A DNA stretch of 52,042 bases, taken from assembly GCA_015063485.1 (NCBI GenBank), contig SVUA01000010.1, forward strand, positions 1 to 52,042. Reading direction: 5' to 3'. The position numbers were made by a program, and so were the translations under genes. Source of the stretch: Oscillospiraceae bacterium (GTDB lineage: Bacteria; Bacillota; Clostridia; Oscillospirales; CAG-272). Shown here in pieces: positions 8,460 to 17,101 of the stretch; the first letter of the stretch is position 1, and every line of letters begins with the position of its first letter. The notes beneath the pieces are model-generated. The model had not been told where the DNA came from. It worked only from the letters and a program-made list of their open reading frames with translations, and did no database searches.

Positions 8460-8475
8460 TATAAAGAAATTTTTC

Positions 8476-8504
8476 TTGACAACAGAATATGTCCATTGTA
8501 TAAT
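8476..8504 (+). promoter_or_regulatory. promoter of the sugar catabolic operon
   Basis: TTGACA (8476-8481) and TATAAT (8499-8504) are separated by 17 bp, a consensus promoter. The expected start lies about 30 bp before the first gene at 8544. Confidence 0.8.
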
Positions 8505-8543
8505 GTAACTGTATAAATTTGTAGTTAAGATAGGAGTTAAACA

Positions 8544-9245
8544 ATGGTAAAAAATTTTGACATCAAACCGCCTTTCTTTGAGGTTGGACCTAAGGCGATA
8601 ATCTGGGGAGATGCAATGCTTGCTCTTGCAAAGGTTATCGACAAGACCGCAATGAAGTACGACGTTGACGTCATTGTCACCCCCCAGTACACCGACATCA
8701 AGCTGCTTGCAGACAATACCGAAAGAATTCTTGTTTTCGCGCAGCACATGGATGCTTTAGTTCCCGGACGCGGACTCGGAAGCGTACTGCCCGAGGCAGT
8801 TAAAGCTTCGGGGGCTGTGGGCGTTATGCTCAATCATGCGGAAAAACCTCTCGACATGGAGACCTTGGAAAAAACTATCCGCCGCGCTGACGAGGTCGGT
8901 CTTGCGACTATCGTTTGCGCAGACACGGTAGAGGACGTAAAGAAGATCGCTCACATGGCGCCTAATCTTATCGTCGCAGAACCGACAGAGCTTATCGGTA
9001 CGGGAACAACGAGTGACTCGAACTACGTTATCGAGACTATCAAGACCGTAAACGAGATAAACCCCGATATAATGGTGCTTCAGGGCGCGGGTATATCCAA
9101 CGGTCAGGACGTTTACAACACAATAAAGCTCGGCGCGCAGGCTACGGGCTCTACGAGCGGTATTCTGAAAGCGGCTGATCCTTACGCAATGGTTGAGGAA
9201 ATGCTCTATAACCTTCGCAAAGCGTGGGACGAGCTTCACATTTGA
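8544..9245 (+). CDS. triose-phosphate-isomerase-like sugar-phosphate isomerase
   Basis: This 233-residue protein is a TIM barrel of the short archaeal triose-phosphate isomerase type. It has the electrophile region VFAQHMD, LGSVLPEAVKASGAVG, LNHAEKP, the catalytic glutamate region AEPTELIGTG and the phosphate loop QGAGIS. The usual NFKTY lysine segment is replaced by FFEVGPKAIIWG, so it is more likely a paralogue acting on a related triose or tetrose phosphate than the housekeeping enzyme (inference). It is the first gene of the operon, and the next gene's ribosome site overlaps its stop. Confidence 0.75.
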   Translation: MVKNFDIKPPFFEVGPKAIIWGDAMLALAKVIDKTAMKYDVDVIVTPQYTDIKLLADNTERILVFAQHMDALVPGRGLGSVLPEAVKASGAVGVMLNHAEKPLDMETLEKTIRRADEVGLATIVCADTVEDVKKIAHMAPNLIVAEPTELIGTGTTSDSNYVIETIKTVNEINPDIMVLQGAGISNGQDVYNTIKLGAQATGSTSGILKAADPYAMVEEMLYNLRKAWDELHI

Positions 9246-9253
9246 GGTGTAAC

Positions 9254-9847
9254 ATGAAAAAGGAGAGCCTTATAGCCGCACGCGCGGCGTATGAGATCGA
9301 ATACGAATGTATCAAAAGCATGGTTGAATATTTTGATGACGAGACATTCGGCAAAGCCGTAGAGCTTTTGAAGAACGCTCCCCGTATAGGAGCGAGCGGC
9401 TGCGGACATTCGGGCATTATCTGCCAACATTTCGCGCACCTTATGTGTTGCATCGAGCAACCCGCAAGATTTGTTTCCCCCGCGGAAGCGGTTCACGGCG
9501 GTATGGGATTTTTGCAAGAGGGAGACGTAATGGTTTTTGCCTCCCGCGGCGGTAAAACAAAGGAGCTTTTGCCCATTCTCGACATCTGCAAAAGAAAGGG
9601 CGTAAAGGTCATTACAATAACCGAGAATCTCGAATCGCCTCTCGCTACGGGAGCTGACGTAGTGCTCAAGCAGTATGTGAACCGCGAGACCGACAAGTAC
9701 AATTCGCAGGGCACGACCTCCTCGACTGCCCTTTGCATGATCTTCCACGCATTACAGACCGCGCTTATCGAGGAAACAGACTACAAAAACGAGCAATTTG
9801 CTCTTATCCACCCGGGCGGAGCTGTCGGCGAGCGCCTTAACAAATAA
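9254..9847 (+). CDS. SIS-domain sugar-phosphate isomerase (KpsF/GutQ-like)
   Basis: This 197-residue cytoplasmic protein is a single SIS domain. GASGCGHSG near residue 46, FASRGGKTKEL and the terminal HPGGAVGERL resemble the catalytic part of arabinose-5-phosphate isomerases (KpsF/GutQ) without their CBS domains. It presumably interconverts an aldose phosphate and ketose phosphate in this pathway; the exact sugar is unknown. The ATG at 9254 was chosen because GAGGTG lies 4 bp upstream, overlapping the stop of the previous gene. Confidence 0.8.
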   Translation: MKKESLIAARAAYEIEYECIKSMVEYFDDETFGKAVELLKNAPRIGASGCGHSGIICQHFAHLMCCIEQPARFVSPAEAVHGGMGFLQEGDVMVFASRGGKTKELLPILDICKRKGVKVITITENLESPLATGADVVLKQYVNRETDKYNSQGTTSSTALCMIFHALQTALIEETDYKNEQFALIHPGGAVGERLNK

Positions 9848-9861
9848 GACGCAGGGGACGC

Positions 9862-9895
9862 GGTTACTTTTTCTTTCGCGAAAGAAAAAGTAACC
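9862..9895. repeat. 17-bp-arm palindrome after a stop codon
   Basis: GGTTACTTTTTCTTTCG is followed directly by its perfect complement. It begins 14 bp after the stop of the SIS gene and is preceded by GGGGACGCG. Copies at 37828-37861 and 41888-41921 have different bases but equally perfect arms. No T run follows on the sense side, so it is not a textbook terminator. The rest of the 152-bp gap to the next gene is AT-rich, with no other feature seen. Confidence 0.75.
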
Positions 9896-9999
9896 AAAAA
9901 GAAAGCAATACATGGGGTTGTTTTATATCCCATACAGTAAGTAAAAATTTTTAAAAAATTAAAAATAAAAAATATTTAAATTAAAAGGAGAATTTTACT

Positions 10000-10620
10000 A
10001 TGGAATTCAAAGTTTTTCAGAAAGAGATCGAACTTCAGTCAAGAGGCTGGATCCCCACCTTCCACGACATTAGAAAAGAGATCCTCGAGATAGTTGAGGC
10101 ATCGGGCGTTAAGAACGGTACTGTTGCTATCGTATCTCACCACACCACCTGCTCCGTTATGGTACAGGAGTGCTCTCACGACATCGACTCGTTCGACCTC
10201 GAGTACCTCCAGCACGACCTTCTTGACATCATGAGAAAGATGATCCCCGACTTTGCAGAAGAGCATCAGTACCGTCACCCCGGTCCTATCCACGCTCAAT
10301 ACGGCAGATACGTTAACGAGCCCGGCGACTATTCCAGCATGAACACCGACGGTCATCTCCGTTCCGTATTCTTTGGCAGAAGCGAGACCCTCACCATCAA
10401 GGACGGCAAGCTCGACCTCGGTCTCTTCGCTCACATCTACTTCATTGACTGGGACCACGTTATCGCTCGTCGCAGACAGGTAAACGTTACCGTTATGGGT
10501 ACTACCGACGACGTTGAGGACAGAAAGTGGAACGACGGTCAGGTCATCGACACCAAGCACAAGTTTACCGACGAAGAAAAGGCTTACGATATCCACTACG
10601 AGCTCCAGCAGCAGAGATAA
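10000..10620 (+). CDS. YjbQ/UPF0047-family protein
   Basis: This 206-residue protein matches the YjbQ (UPF0047) family: SHHTTCSVMVQE near residue 45, the central YRHPGPIHAQYG, and HLRSVFFGRSETLTIKDGKL followed by the IYFIDWDH strand. The E. coli member has weak thiamine phosphate synthase activity, but the true role is unknown. At 206 residues it is longer than the usual ~140, with an insert around the HPGPIHAQ region and a charged C-terminal tail. AAAAGGAG precedes its ATG. Its place inside a sugar operon suggests a sugar-phosphate substrate (inference). Confidence 0.8.
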   Translation: MEFKVFQKEIELQSRGWIPTFHDIRKEILEIVEASGVKNGTVAIVSHHTTCSVMVQECSHDIDSFDLEYLQHDLLDIMRKMIPDFAEEHQYRHPGPIHAQYGRYVNEPGDYSSMNTDGHLRSVFFGRSETLTIKDGKLDLGLFAHIYFIDWDHVIARRRQVNVTVMGTTDDVEDRKWNDGQVIDTKHKFTDEEKAYDIHYELQQQR

Positions 10621-10651
10621 TTATTTTTGTTGCGATAACAAAGGAACTCTT

Positions 10652-12055
10652 ATGAATTTTTTAGGAATCGATATTGGCACTACGTCTGTAAAGACGGCAG
10701 TGTTCAACGAGAAACTTGAACAAAAAATATCCTTGACCGCCGATTACACCTTGGATTCTCACGGTGACATAGTTGAATTTGACGGTGAAAAGTACTGGAC
10801 TATCGTTAAGGGCGAGATCGAAAAGATCAAGTCAGAGATGTCTGTTGACGCTTTAGCCGTTGACACACAATGCGAAACTCTGATACTTACCGACGAAAAC
10901 GGTACTCCCGTTCGTCCCGCTATCGTTTGGCTTGACAACAGAGCGGTTGAAGAAGCGGAGATAATTACGAATCATTTCGGTCACAAAAAGGTGTACGAGA
11001 TCACGGGGCAGCCCGAGATAACGGCAACGTGGCCCGCTTGTAAGCTGTTATGGGTCAAGCGTAACGAGCCTGAAGTCTGGGCAAAGACGAAGAAGGTCTT
11101 TTTGCTTGAGGACTGGATACTTTACAAAATGACGGGTAGATTCATATCCGAAAAGACGTTGCAATCCTCCACCATCTACTTTGATATACACAAGGGCGCT
11201 TGGTGGGACGAGATGCTCTCCTTTATCGGTGTTGAAAAAGAAATGCTCCCCGCCCTTTATTCGAGCGCGCAAAAGGTCGGCGAATACGAGGGCTCTGCCG
11301 TTGTTACGGGCGCTATCGACCAGATAGCAGGCGCTATCGGCGCGGGGGTTGTAAAGCAAGGCATCGTAAGCGTTATGACGGGTACGACGATGGTTATCTT
11401 TTTGCCGTCGGATAATGTCCCCGCATATGACGAAAAGAGCATAGTTCCCTGTCATTACAACTATGACGACAAATACTGTCTGCTTTCATGGACGCCCACG
11501 GCAGGTATGGCTTTGAAGTGGTTCAGAAACGCGCTATGCGAGAATTTCTCGTTCAAAGAGCTTGACGAGCTCGCGTCTGCCGTCCCCGCAGGAAGCGACG
11601 GAGTTACCTTCCTTCCCTATCTGTGCGGCTCGACCATGCCGAAGTACAATCCCGCGGCAAGAGGAAGCTTTACGGGTCTTACCACCGAGCATAACAGAGG
11701 TCACTTTGTCCGCGCGGTCATGGAATCTGTCGCTTGTATGCTGAAATCAAATCTCGACTATCTCGGTCTTGAGGTTGAGGAGATACGAGCTATGGGCGGC
11801 GGTGCTAACAGCCCTCTGTGGTGTCAGATGAAAGCGGATATGACGGGCAAAAAGCTTGTTACTCTAAAAAACAAGGAGACCGCTTGTCTCGGCTCTGCCA
11901 TTTTGGCGGCAGTCGGTGTCAGTTTCTTTGCAAACGTTGAGGAAGCTACGAAAATGATCGAGCTTGACAAAGTCTTTGAAAGCCGCGGTGTTGATTACAC
12001 CGAGTGCTACGAAAGATATACAAGCTACGACAAGCTTCTTAACATTACACAATAA
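10652..12055 (+). CDS. FGGY-family carbohydrate kinase (xylulokinase-like)
   Basis: This 467-residue kinase is close to the usual FGGY length. The N-terminal phosphate loop GIDIGTTSVKTAVF, the sugar-binding WLDNRA, the central GAIDQIAGAIGAG and MTGTT, and the C-terminal ATP-site GGGANSPLWCQMKAD are all present. It resembles xylulokinases and should phosphorylate a ketose or polyol, probably the product of the isomerase encoded next. The ATG at 10652 follows AAGGA; the frame is open further upstream, but that part overlaps the YjbQ-like gene. Confidence 0.9.
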   Translation: MNFLGIDIGTTSVKTAVFNEKLEQKISLTADYTLDSHGDIVEFDGEKYWTIVKGEIEKIKSEMSVDALAVDTQCETLILTDENGTPVRPAIVWLDNRAVEEAEIITNHFGHKKVYEITGQPEITATWPACKLLWVKRNEPEVWAKTKKVFLLEDWILYKMTGRFISEKTLQSSTIYFDIHKGAWWDEMLSFIGVEKEMLPALYSSAQKVGEYEGSAVVTGAIDQIAGAIGAGVVKQGIVSVMTGTTMVIFLPSDNVPAYDEKSIVPCHYNYDDKYCLLSWTPTAGMALKWFRNALCENFSFKELDELASAVPAGSDGVTFLPYLCGSTMPKYNPAARGSFTGLTTEHNRGHFVRAVMESVACMLKSNLDYLGLEVEEIRAMGGGANSPLWCQMKADMTGKKLVTLKNKETACLGSAILAAVGVSFFANVEEATKMIELDKVFESRGVDYTECYERYTSYDKLLNITQ

Positions 12056-12079
12056 TACGTAATCAAGAAAGGTAAAATT

Positions 12080-13435
12080 ATGGCTAAAATAGGATTTGTT
12101 GGCTTTGGCGAGGTTAATACCCCCGTTGACGTCATCATCAGAAAATGCGCTGCTGCGGAAAAAGCATTGAAGGAAGAGGGGCTTGACCTCGTTTCCGTAT
12201 ATCCCGTTGCGGACGATTACGAGGAAACTCAGGTAAACGGCGCAGTCGCTGCTCTCGCAAAAGAAAGCTTTGACGCGCTCGTAGTTTGCGTTGCGGGTTG
12301 GATACCCACTCACGCTGTCGTTAAGGTCACCGAGCATTACAGACATCTTCCTATGGTGCTTTGGGGGCTTTGCGGCTGGTATGAGGGAGACAGACTCGTT
12401 ACTACCGCCGATCAGGCAGGTACTACGGGACTTCGCGCTACCTTTGAGGGCCTTGGCTACAAGTTTAAGTACGTATACGATATAATCGGCAAAAAGACGA
12501 GAAGCGACGTAGTTGCGGATTACTGCAAAGCAGCTATTGCCGCAAAGCAACTCATCACCGACAAGGTAGGTATGGCTGGATACCGTGACATGAATCTTTA
12601 CGGTACGCTTTACGACGGAATGTCACTCAAAAAGACTACGGGCGTTGAGATCGAGACCTTTGAGATGCTTGAGATACAGCAGAGATACGAAGCTCTTGAC
12701 GAAGCGGCAAAGCGCGATGTAGTCAACAACAGAATTTTGAAGTGGAACTTCCTAAAGCCCGCAAAGGACGAGGGAATGATGATGGCTGCGGGATATTATC
12801 TTGCGGTCAAGCAGATAGCGGACGAGAGAGGATACAAGTCCATTTCGCTCAAGGACGTTGACGGTATGAAGAAGCTCTGCGGCTTCCCACCAGCACCCAT
12901 ATTCATGCTTTTGTCCGAGGACGGATATACCACAATTCCCGAGAACGACTCTTTGGGAGCTGTTACCCAGCTTATGATGAATAGACTTACGGGTCAGCTC
13001 GCAGGCTATCTTGAATTCTACGAATTCTTTGACAACAGCGTTCTTGCGGGTGTTCCCGACTTTGTTGCATCTGATATGATCGACGGCGACACATATACCG
13101 TGCTTCCCGCGGCATTCGGATTGCTCACTCAGGGTATACTCAACATTTCAAAGGTAAAGACGGGTACTGTAACAATGAGCCGTCTCGTTTATGCTGACGG
13201 CAAGTACACCATGCAGGTGATTCTCGGCAACGGCAAGAATCCTCCTAAGTGGGAAGAGTGCGGTTGGGATCAGCCCGCGCCTCAGCTTTCCGCTCTTGAG
13301 ATAGAGATCGGCAACGTTGAGACCTTTGCCGACAACGTAGCTTGCCAGCACTATATCATTACCTACGGAGACAACAGAGCAAAGATAAAGAACCTCTGCT
13401 CTATCCTCGGTATTGAATTTTTCGAAGTTTGTTAA
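12080..13435 (+). CDS. L-fucose/L-arabinose isomerase-like protein
   Basis: This 451-residue protein belongs to the FucI/AraA-like isomerase superfamily (COG2407 type). Features include an N-terminal Rossmann-like part (KIGFVGFGEVNTP, VVCVAGWIPTHA), the central GMAGYRDMNLYGTLYDG and a C-terminal FPPAPIFML region. It would convert an aldose to a ketose before phosphorylation by the FGGY kinase encoded just upstream (24-bp gap). Substrate specificity cannot be read from sequence. AGAAAGG precedes the ATG. Confidence 0.75.
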   Translation: MAKIGFVGFGEVNTPVDVIIRKCAAAEKALKEEGLDLVSVYPVADDYEETQVNGAVAALAKESFDALVVCVAGWIPTHAVVKVTEHYRHLPMVLWGLCGWYEGDRLVTTADQAGTTGLRATFEGLGYKFKYVYDIIGKKTRSDVVADYCKAAIAAKQLITDKVGMAGYRDMNLYGTLYDGMSLKKTTGVEIETFEMLEIQQRYEALDEAAKRDVVNNRILKWNFLKPAKDEGMMMAAGYYLAVKQIADERGYKSISLKDVDGMKKLCGFPPAPIFMLLSEDGYTTIPENDSLGAVTQLMMNRLTGQLAGYLEFYEFFDNSVLAGVPDFVASDMIDGDTYTVLPAAFGLLTQGILNISKVKTGTVTMSRLVYADGKYTMQVILGNGKNPPKWEECGWDQPAPQLSALEIEIGNVETFADNVACQHYIITYGDNRAKIKNLCSILGIEFFEVC

Positions 13436-13468
13436 ATACTAATTTCCTATTATATAAGGAGACTTATA

Positions 13469-14143
13469 ATGATCTACATTCTTGATACCGCAGACCTTGC
13501 GGCAATTAAACACTGTAACGAATTTTACCCCCTTGCAGGAGTAACTACGAACCCCTCTATCATCGCTAAGGCGAAAACTGATTTCTGGAAGCTCGTCAAG
13601 GACATTCGAGCTATTATCGGTGAGGATAAGATGCTTCATGTTCAGACGACCCAGACCGAAGCTGAGAAGATCGTTGAGGAAGCGAAGCTTCTTAAGAAGG
13701 AGCTTGGCGGAGAGTTTTACGTAAAGATCCCGATAGGCGAGGAAGGACTTAAGGCAACTATGATGCTCAAGGAGCTTGGCATAGGCGTAACGATGACCGC
13801 CATCTTCACTCCCGCGCAGGCTCTTATGTCCGCAATGGCGGGCGCGTCCTTCGTAGCGCCTTACGTAAACCGTCTTGATAACATTCTCGGAGACGGTTGC
13901 GAGGTTGTTGCGGAGATCGTCAGCCAGCTTGAAAACTATGGTTCGGACTGCAAGGTTCTTGCCGCAAGCTTCAAGAACGCCGAGCAGGTTCATAAGTGCG
14001 CATCCTACGGTTGTCACAGCGTTACCGTTACCGACGATATCATGAAGACACTCATTTCTCATCCTATGACAGATGCCGCAATTGCAGGATTTGAAAAAGA
14101 TTGGAAGGGCGTATACGGCGATAAGACCATTTTGGATTTTTGA
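13469..14143 (+). CDS. fsa: fructose-6-phosphate aldolase / transaldolase-like protein
   Basis: This 224-residue protein has the short transaldolase (FSA/TalC) form. It starts with MIYILDTADL, has GVTTNPSIIAK near residue 24, and the Schiff-base lysine is Lys86 in FYVKIP. FSA-type enzymes split ketose 6-phosphates into dihydroxyacetone and an aldehyde phosphate; others act as transaldolases. Here it probably cleaves the phosphorylated ketose made by the upstream kinase. AAGGAG lies upstream of the ATG. Confidence 0.88.
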   Translation: MIYILDTADLAAIKHCNEFYPLAGVTTNPSIIAKAKTDFWKLVKDIRAIIGEDKMLHVQTTQTEAEKIVEEAKLLKKELGGEFYVKIPIGEEGLKATMMLKELGIGVTMTAIFTPAQALMSAMAGASFVAPYVNRLDNILGDGCEVVAEIVSQLENYGSDCKVLAASFKNAEQVHKCASYGCHSVTVTDDIMKTLISHPMTDAAIAGFEKDWKGVYGDKTILDF

Positions 14144-14176
14144 TAATACCCGTATTCATAAAAAGAGGTAACAAAA

Positions 14177-15490
14177 ATGACAACGATCAAAATCAACACA
14201 CAGAAAAAGCTCGGCAAGATCAAACCTATGCACGCGGGCGGTCAGCCACCCATTGGCGGAAAGAATATGAATGAGTTCTTCCACTATATGACCGAAGCGG
14301 GAATCCCTTATTCCCGTTTGCACGACGTAAACGGAGCTTTTGGAAGCAACCGATTCGTTGATATCCCCAATATTTTCAGAAACTTTGACGCTGACGTTGA
14401 CGATCCCGCAAATTACGATTTTACGTTTACCGATCATTTGCTAAAGTCTATTATCGACGCGGGCGTAGAGCCTTATTACAGACTCGGTATCACTATAGAA
14501 AATCAAGCGTATATCAAGCCCTACTATACCTATCCTCCAAAGGATTATCAAAAGTGGGCGCGTATCTGCGAGCATATCATTCGCCACTATACAGAGGGCT
14601 GGGCAGACGGATTTAACTATAATATCACCTATTGGGAGATATGGAATGAGCCCGAGGTTCAGAAAGAGATGATGTGGTGCGGTACGTTCGAAGAATATTT
14701 TGAACTTTACGACGTAGCAGCAAAGCATCTTAAAGCTTGCTTTGGCGACAAGATAAAGGTCGGCGGCTATGCTTCATGCGGATTTTACGCGATAGCACCC
14801 AAGGTAAAGATAGACCCCGAGACGAATCTTGTCGGAACTATCCCGCCGAGCGAGCATGAGGAAAAGCTTATGCGTTTCTTCTACGGCTTCTTCGATTATA
14901 TAAAGAAGCATAATTCGCCCATAGATTTCTTCTCATGGCATAGCTATGCCGATGTGTCACGCGTTGCGGTAATGGACGAGTGGCTTCATAATGAGCTTGA
15001 GATCCTCGGCTACGGCGGACTTGAGACGCATCTCAATGAATGGGATCCGTATCCCAAGGAGTTTGGTACGGCGCATCACAGCGCGGAGGTAGCGGCAATG
15101 ATGTTAGCACTTCAGAACGGTCATACGGATATTTGCTGTATTTACGATATGAGGACAAATAACGCGCCGTATTGCCCGCTGTTTGATATAAAGACTCATA
15201 AGCCGATACACGCGTATTATTCGATGGTTGCGTTCAACCATCTTTATCGCGCGGGAACGCAGGTGGCTCACGAGTGTGACAACGCAAGACTCTATGCTGC
15301 CGCGGCGAGTGACGGAAAGAGAAGCTATCTCATGCTTTCCAATCTCACGGGTGAAAAGCAGGAGCTCAATATCGAAGGGGTTGACCTCACCGACGCGCGC
15401 TGGTATATTCTTGACCAAGAAAGACTTCTTTCTTGGAGCGCGCCTGTAAAGACTATGGAGAATAACGACGTTGTTCTTATAGAATTTTAA
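14177..15490 (+). CDS. GH39-like intracellular glycoside hydrolase
   Basis: This 437-residue protein looks like a clan GH-A barrel followed by a C-terminal beta domain, similar to GH39 beta-xylosidases. The acid/base is the glutamate in EIWNEPE (near residue 158) and the likely nucleophile is in ETHLNEWDP (near 288). The position of DFFSWHSYAD between them fits the fold. No signal peptide is present, so it should cleave an imported short glycoside. AAAGAGG precedes the ATG. Family placement is from motif memory only; a GH51- or GH5-like relative is possible. Confidence 0.65.
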   Translation: MTTIKINTQKKLGKIKPMHAGGQPPIGGKNMNEFFHYMTEAGIPYSRLHDVNGAFGSNRFVDIPNIFRNFDADVDDPANYDFTFTDHLLKSIIDAGVEPYYRLGITIENQAYIKPYYTYPPKDYQKWARICEHIIRHYTEGWADGFNYNITYWEIWNEPEVQKEMMWCGTFEEYFELYDVAAKHLKACFGDKIKVGGYASCGFYAIAPKVKIDPETNLVGTIPPSEHEEKLMRFFYGFFDYIKKHNSPIDFFSWHSYADVSRVAVMDEWLHNELEILGYGGLETHLNEWDPYPKEFGTAHHSAEVAAMMLALQNGHTDICCIYDMRTNNAPYCPLFDIKTHKPIHAYYSMVAFNHLYRAGTQVAHECDNARLYAAAASDGKRSYLMLSNLTGEKQELNIEGVDLTDARWYILDQERLLSWSAPVKTMENNDVVLIEF

Positions 15491-15508
15491 AAGAAAAAGG
15501 AGTAAAAA

Positions 15509-17011
15509 ATGAATAAGATAAAGATCGGTTGGAGCGAGGTAAGTATCGTTCCCGAGGGCAGAAGAGTTGACCTTGTCGGTCAGTTCTACGAAAGAATTTC
15601 AGGCGAGGTAGAAACACCCATTTCGGTTACCGCTCTTGCTATGGAGTGCGGAGACGATCATTTTATATTCGTTTCCTGCGACCTCGTTTCCATCAGCAAT
15701 GTCATGCTGCAAAAGATAAGAGCCTATATTCCCGACGATTGCGGCTTTGACAAGAGCAAGCTCATAACAAACGCTATCCATACACACACATCAATGGGTT
15801 ATACGAATCGTTCCGATGCGCTGAAGGCAAACTCGGGTGCCGGAACTTTGGCTGTGCTTAATGAAATGAAACCCGACCACATTAAATACGTTCCTCTTAC
15901 ACACGATGATTCGCCCGATATAATGAGAGACGATGAAGCAAGAGACTTCCTTATTGAGAGGATCGCGCGCGCCGCTACAGAAGCTTGGAACAACCGCGCA
16001 GAAGGCGCGTATGCCTGCGGATTCGGACGTGCGGCAGTTGGTCTTTGCCGCCGTGTTTGCTACGACGACGGCTCTGCGAAGATGTGGGGCAACGCAAATC
16101 ACGCAAACTTCACCGAGCTTGAATCGGGCAACGATTCGGGTATCGAGCTTATGTTCACATATGACACAGACAAAAAGCTGACGGGTGTTGTCGCAAACGT
16201 CGCTTGTCCCGCGCAGGTGCTTGAGCATCAGAGCTTTATTTCCTCCGACTATATGGGTAAGCTTAAGGGGCTTATCCGCGAAAAATACGGCAAGGACGTA
16301 AATCTTCTCGGACTTATCTCTCCCGCTGGCGACATGTGTCCCCGAGACCTTATCCGTTGGGTAGACTCTCCCGTTTGCAAGAACGACCCCAACATTCACC
16401 GCGATGAAGTAGTTGAAAGACGCGCAGACCCCTCAATGTTCGATATAAAGGGCTGCGAAAAGGCGGCAAAGCGTATCGCAAACGAGATCTTCTGGGCACT
16501 TGACGACGTTACGGAATACGTAACCGAAACCGAGATCACGCACAAGAATCTTACTATAGATATGCCTATCCGTAAGGTTACTATCGCGGAATATGAGAAT
16601 GCGGAAAAGATCATTCGCGACTTCTTTGCTACTTGTAAGGGCGATATTAACTACGAGGACAACGCAAGACTTCAGATATACAGCGGTATAGTTGCAAGAT
16701 ATAAGCTCCAGCAAACAAAGTCGCTCTATCCTATAGAAGTACACGTTCTTCGCGTCGGAGACGTTGCGTTTGCGACCAATCCCTATGAGCTCTTCTTGAA
16801 TTACGGTAACCAGATAAGAGCACGTAGCAAGGCAAAGCAGACCTTCCTCGTTCAGCTTTGCTGCGGTTCATTTGCTTATCTTCCTACCGAAAAGGCGGAA
16901 AAAGGAAGCCATTACTCCGCATTCGTCGGAAGCGGCAACTCGGGTCACGAGGGCGGCGAATTGCTCGTACGCAAGACTATTCAGGAGATAAACGCCCTGT
17001 TTGCCGAATAA
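15509..17011 (+). CDS. neutral/alkaline ceramidase-like hydrolase
   Basis: This 500-residue protein resembles the N-terminal domain of neutral/alkaline non-lysosomal ceramidases (PF04734). It begins GWSEVSIVP, has VSCDLVSIS, the metal-site histidines in NAIHTHTSMG, and SPAGDMCPRD. It lacks a signal peptide and the C-terminal domain of true ceramidases. Such proteins are common in bacterial carbohydrate gene clusters, where they may hydrolyse amide or ester groups on glycans rather than ceramide (inference). AAAAAGGAG precedes the ATG. Confidence 0.7.
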   Translation: MNKIKIGWSEVSIVPEGRRVDLVGQFYERISGEVETPISVTALAMECGDDHFIFVSCDLVSISNVMLQKIRAYIPDDCGFDKSKLITNAIHTHTSMGYTNRSDALKANSGAGTLAVLNEMKPDHIKYVPLTHDDSPDIMRDDEARDFLIERIARAATEAWNNRAEGAYACGFGRAAVGLCRRVCYDDGSAKMWGNANHANFTELESGNDSGIELMFTYDTDKKLTGVVANVACPAQVLEHQSFISSDYMGKLKGLIREKYGKDVNLLGLISPAGDMCPRDLIRWVDSPVCKNDPNIHRDEVVERRADPSMFDIKGCEKAAKRIANEIFWALDDVTEYVTETEITHKNLTIDMPIRKVTIAEYENAEKIIRDFFATCKGDINYEDNARLQIYSGIVARYKLQQTKSLYPIEVHVLRVGDVAFATNPYELFLNYGNQIRARSKAKQTFLVQLCCGSFAYLPTEKAEKGSHYSAFVGSGNSGHEGGELLVRKTIQEINALFAE

Positions 17012-17043
17012 AAGTTATTTTTAAAACTTTTTAGCATATCTAA

Positions 17044-17078
17044 AAGGCAGGTGAAGAGCTACGTCCTTTCCCTGCCTT
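17044..17078 (+). terminator. weak hairpin between enzymes and transporter
   Basis: AAGGCAGG pairs with CCTGCCTT over a 19-base loop and is followed by GAATTTT. It could cause partial termination so that the downstream carrier is made at a lower level. The T tract is poor. Confidence 0.4.
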
Positions 17079-17101
17079 GAATTTTAAGGAGTATCAATAT
17101 A

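Noticed and set aside
9862-9895. Ordinary rho-independent terminator
   Set aside because: The hairpin is followed by A-rich, not T-rich, sequence on the sense strand; kept as a palindromic repeat instead.
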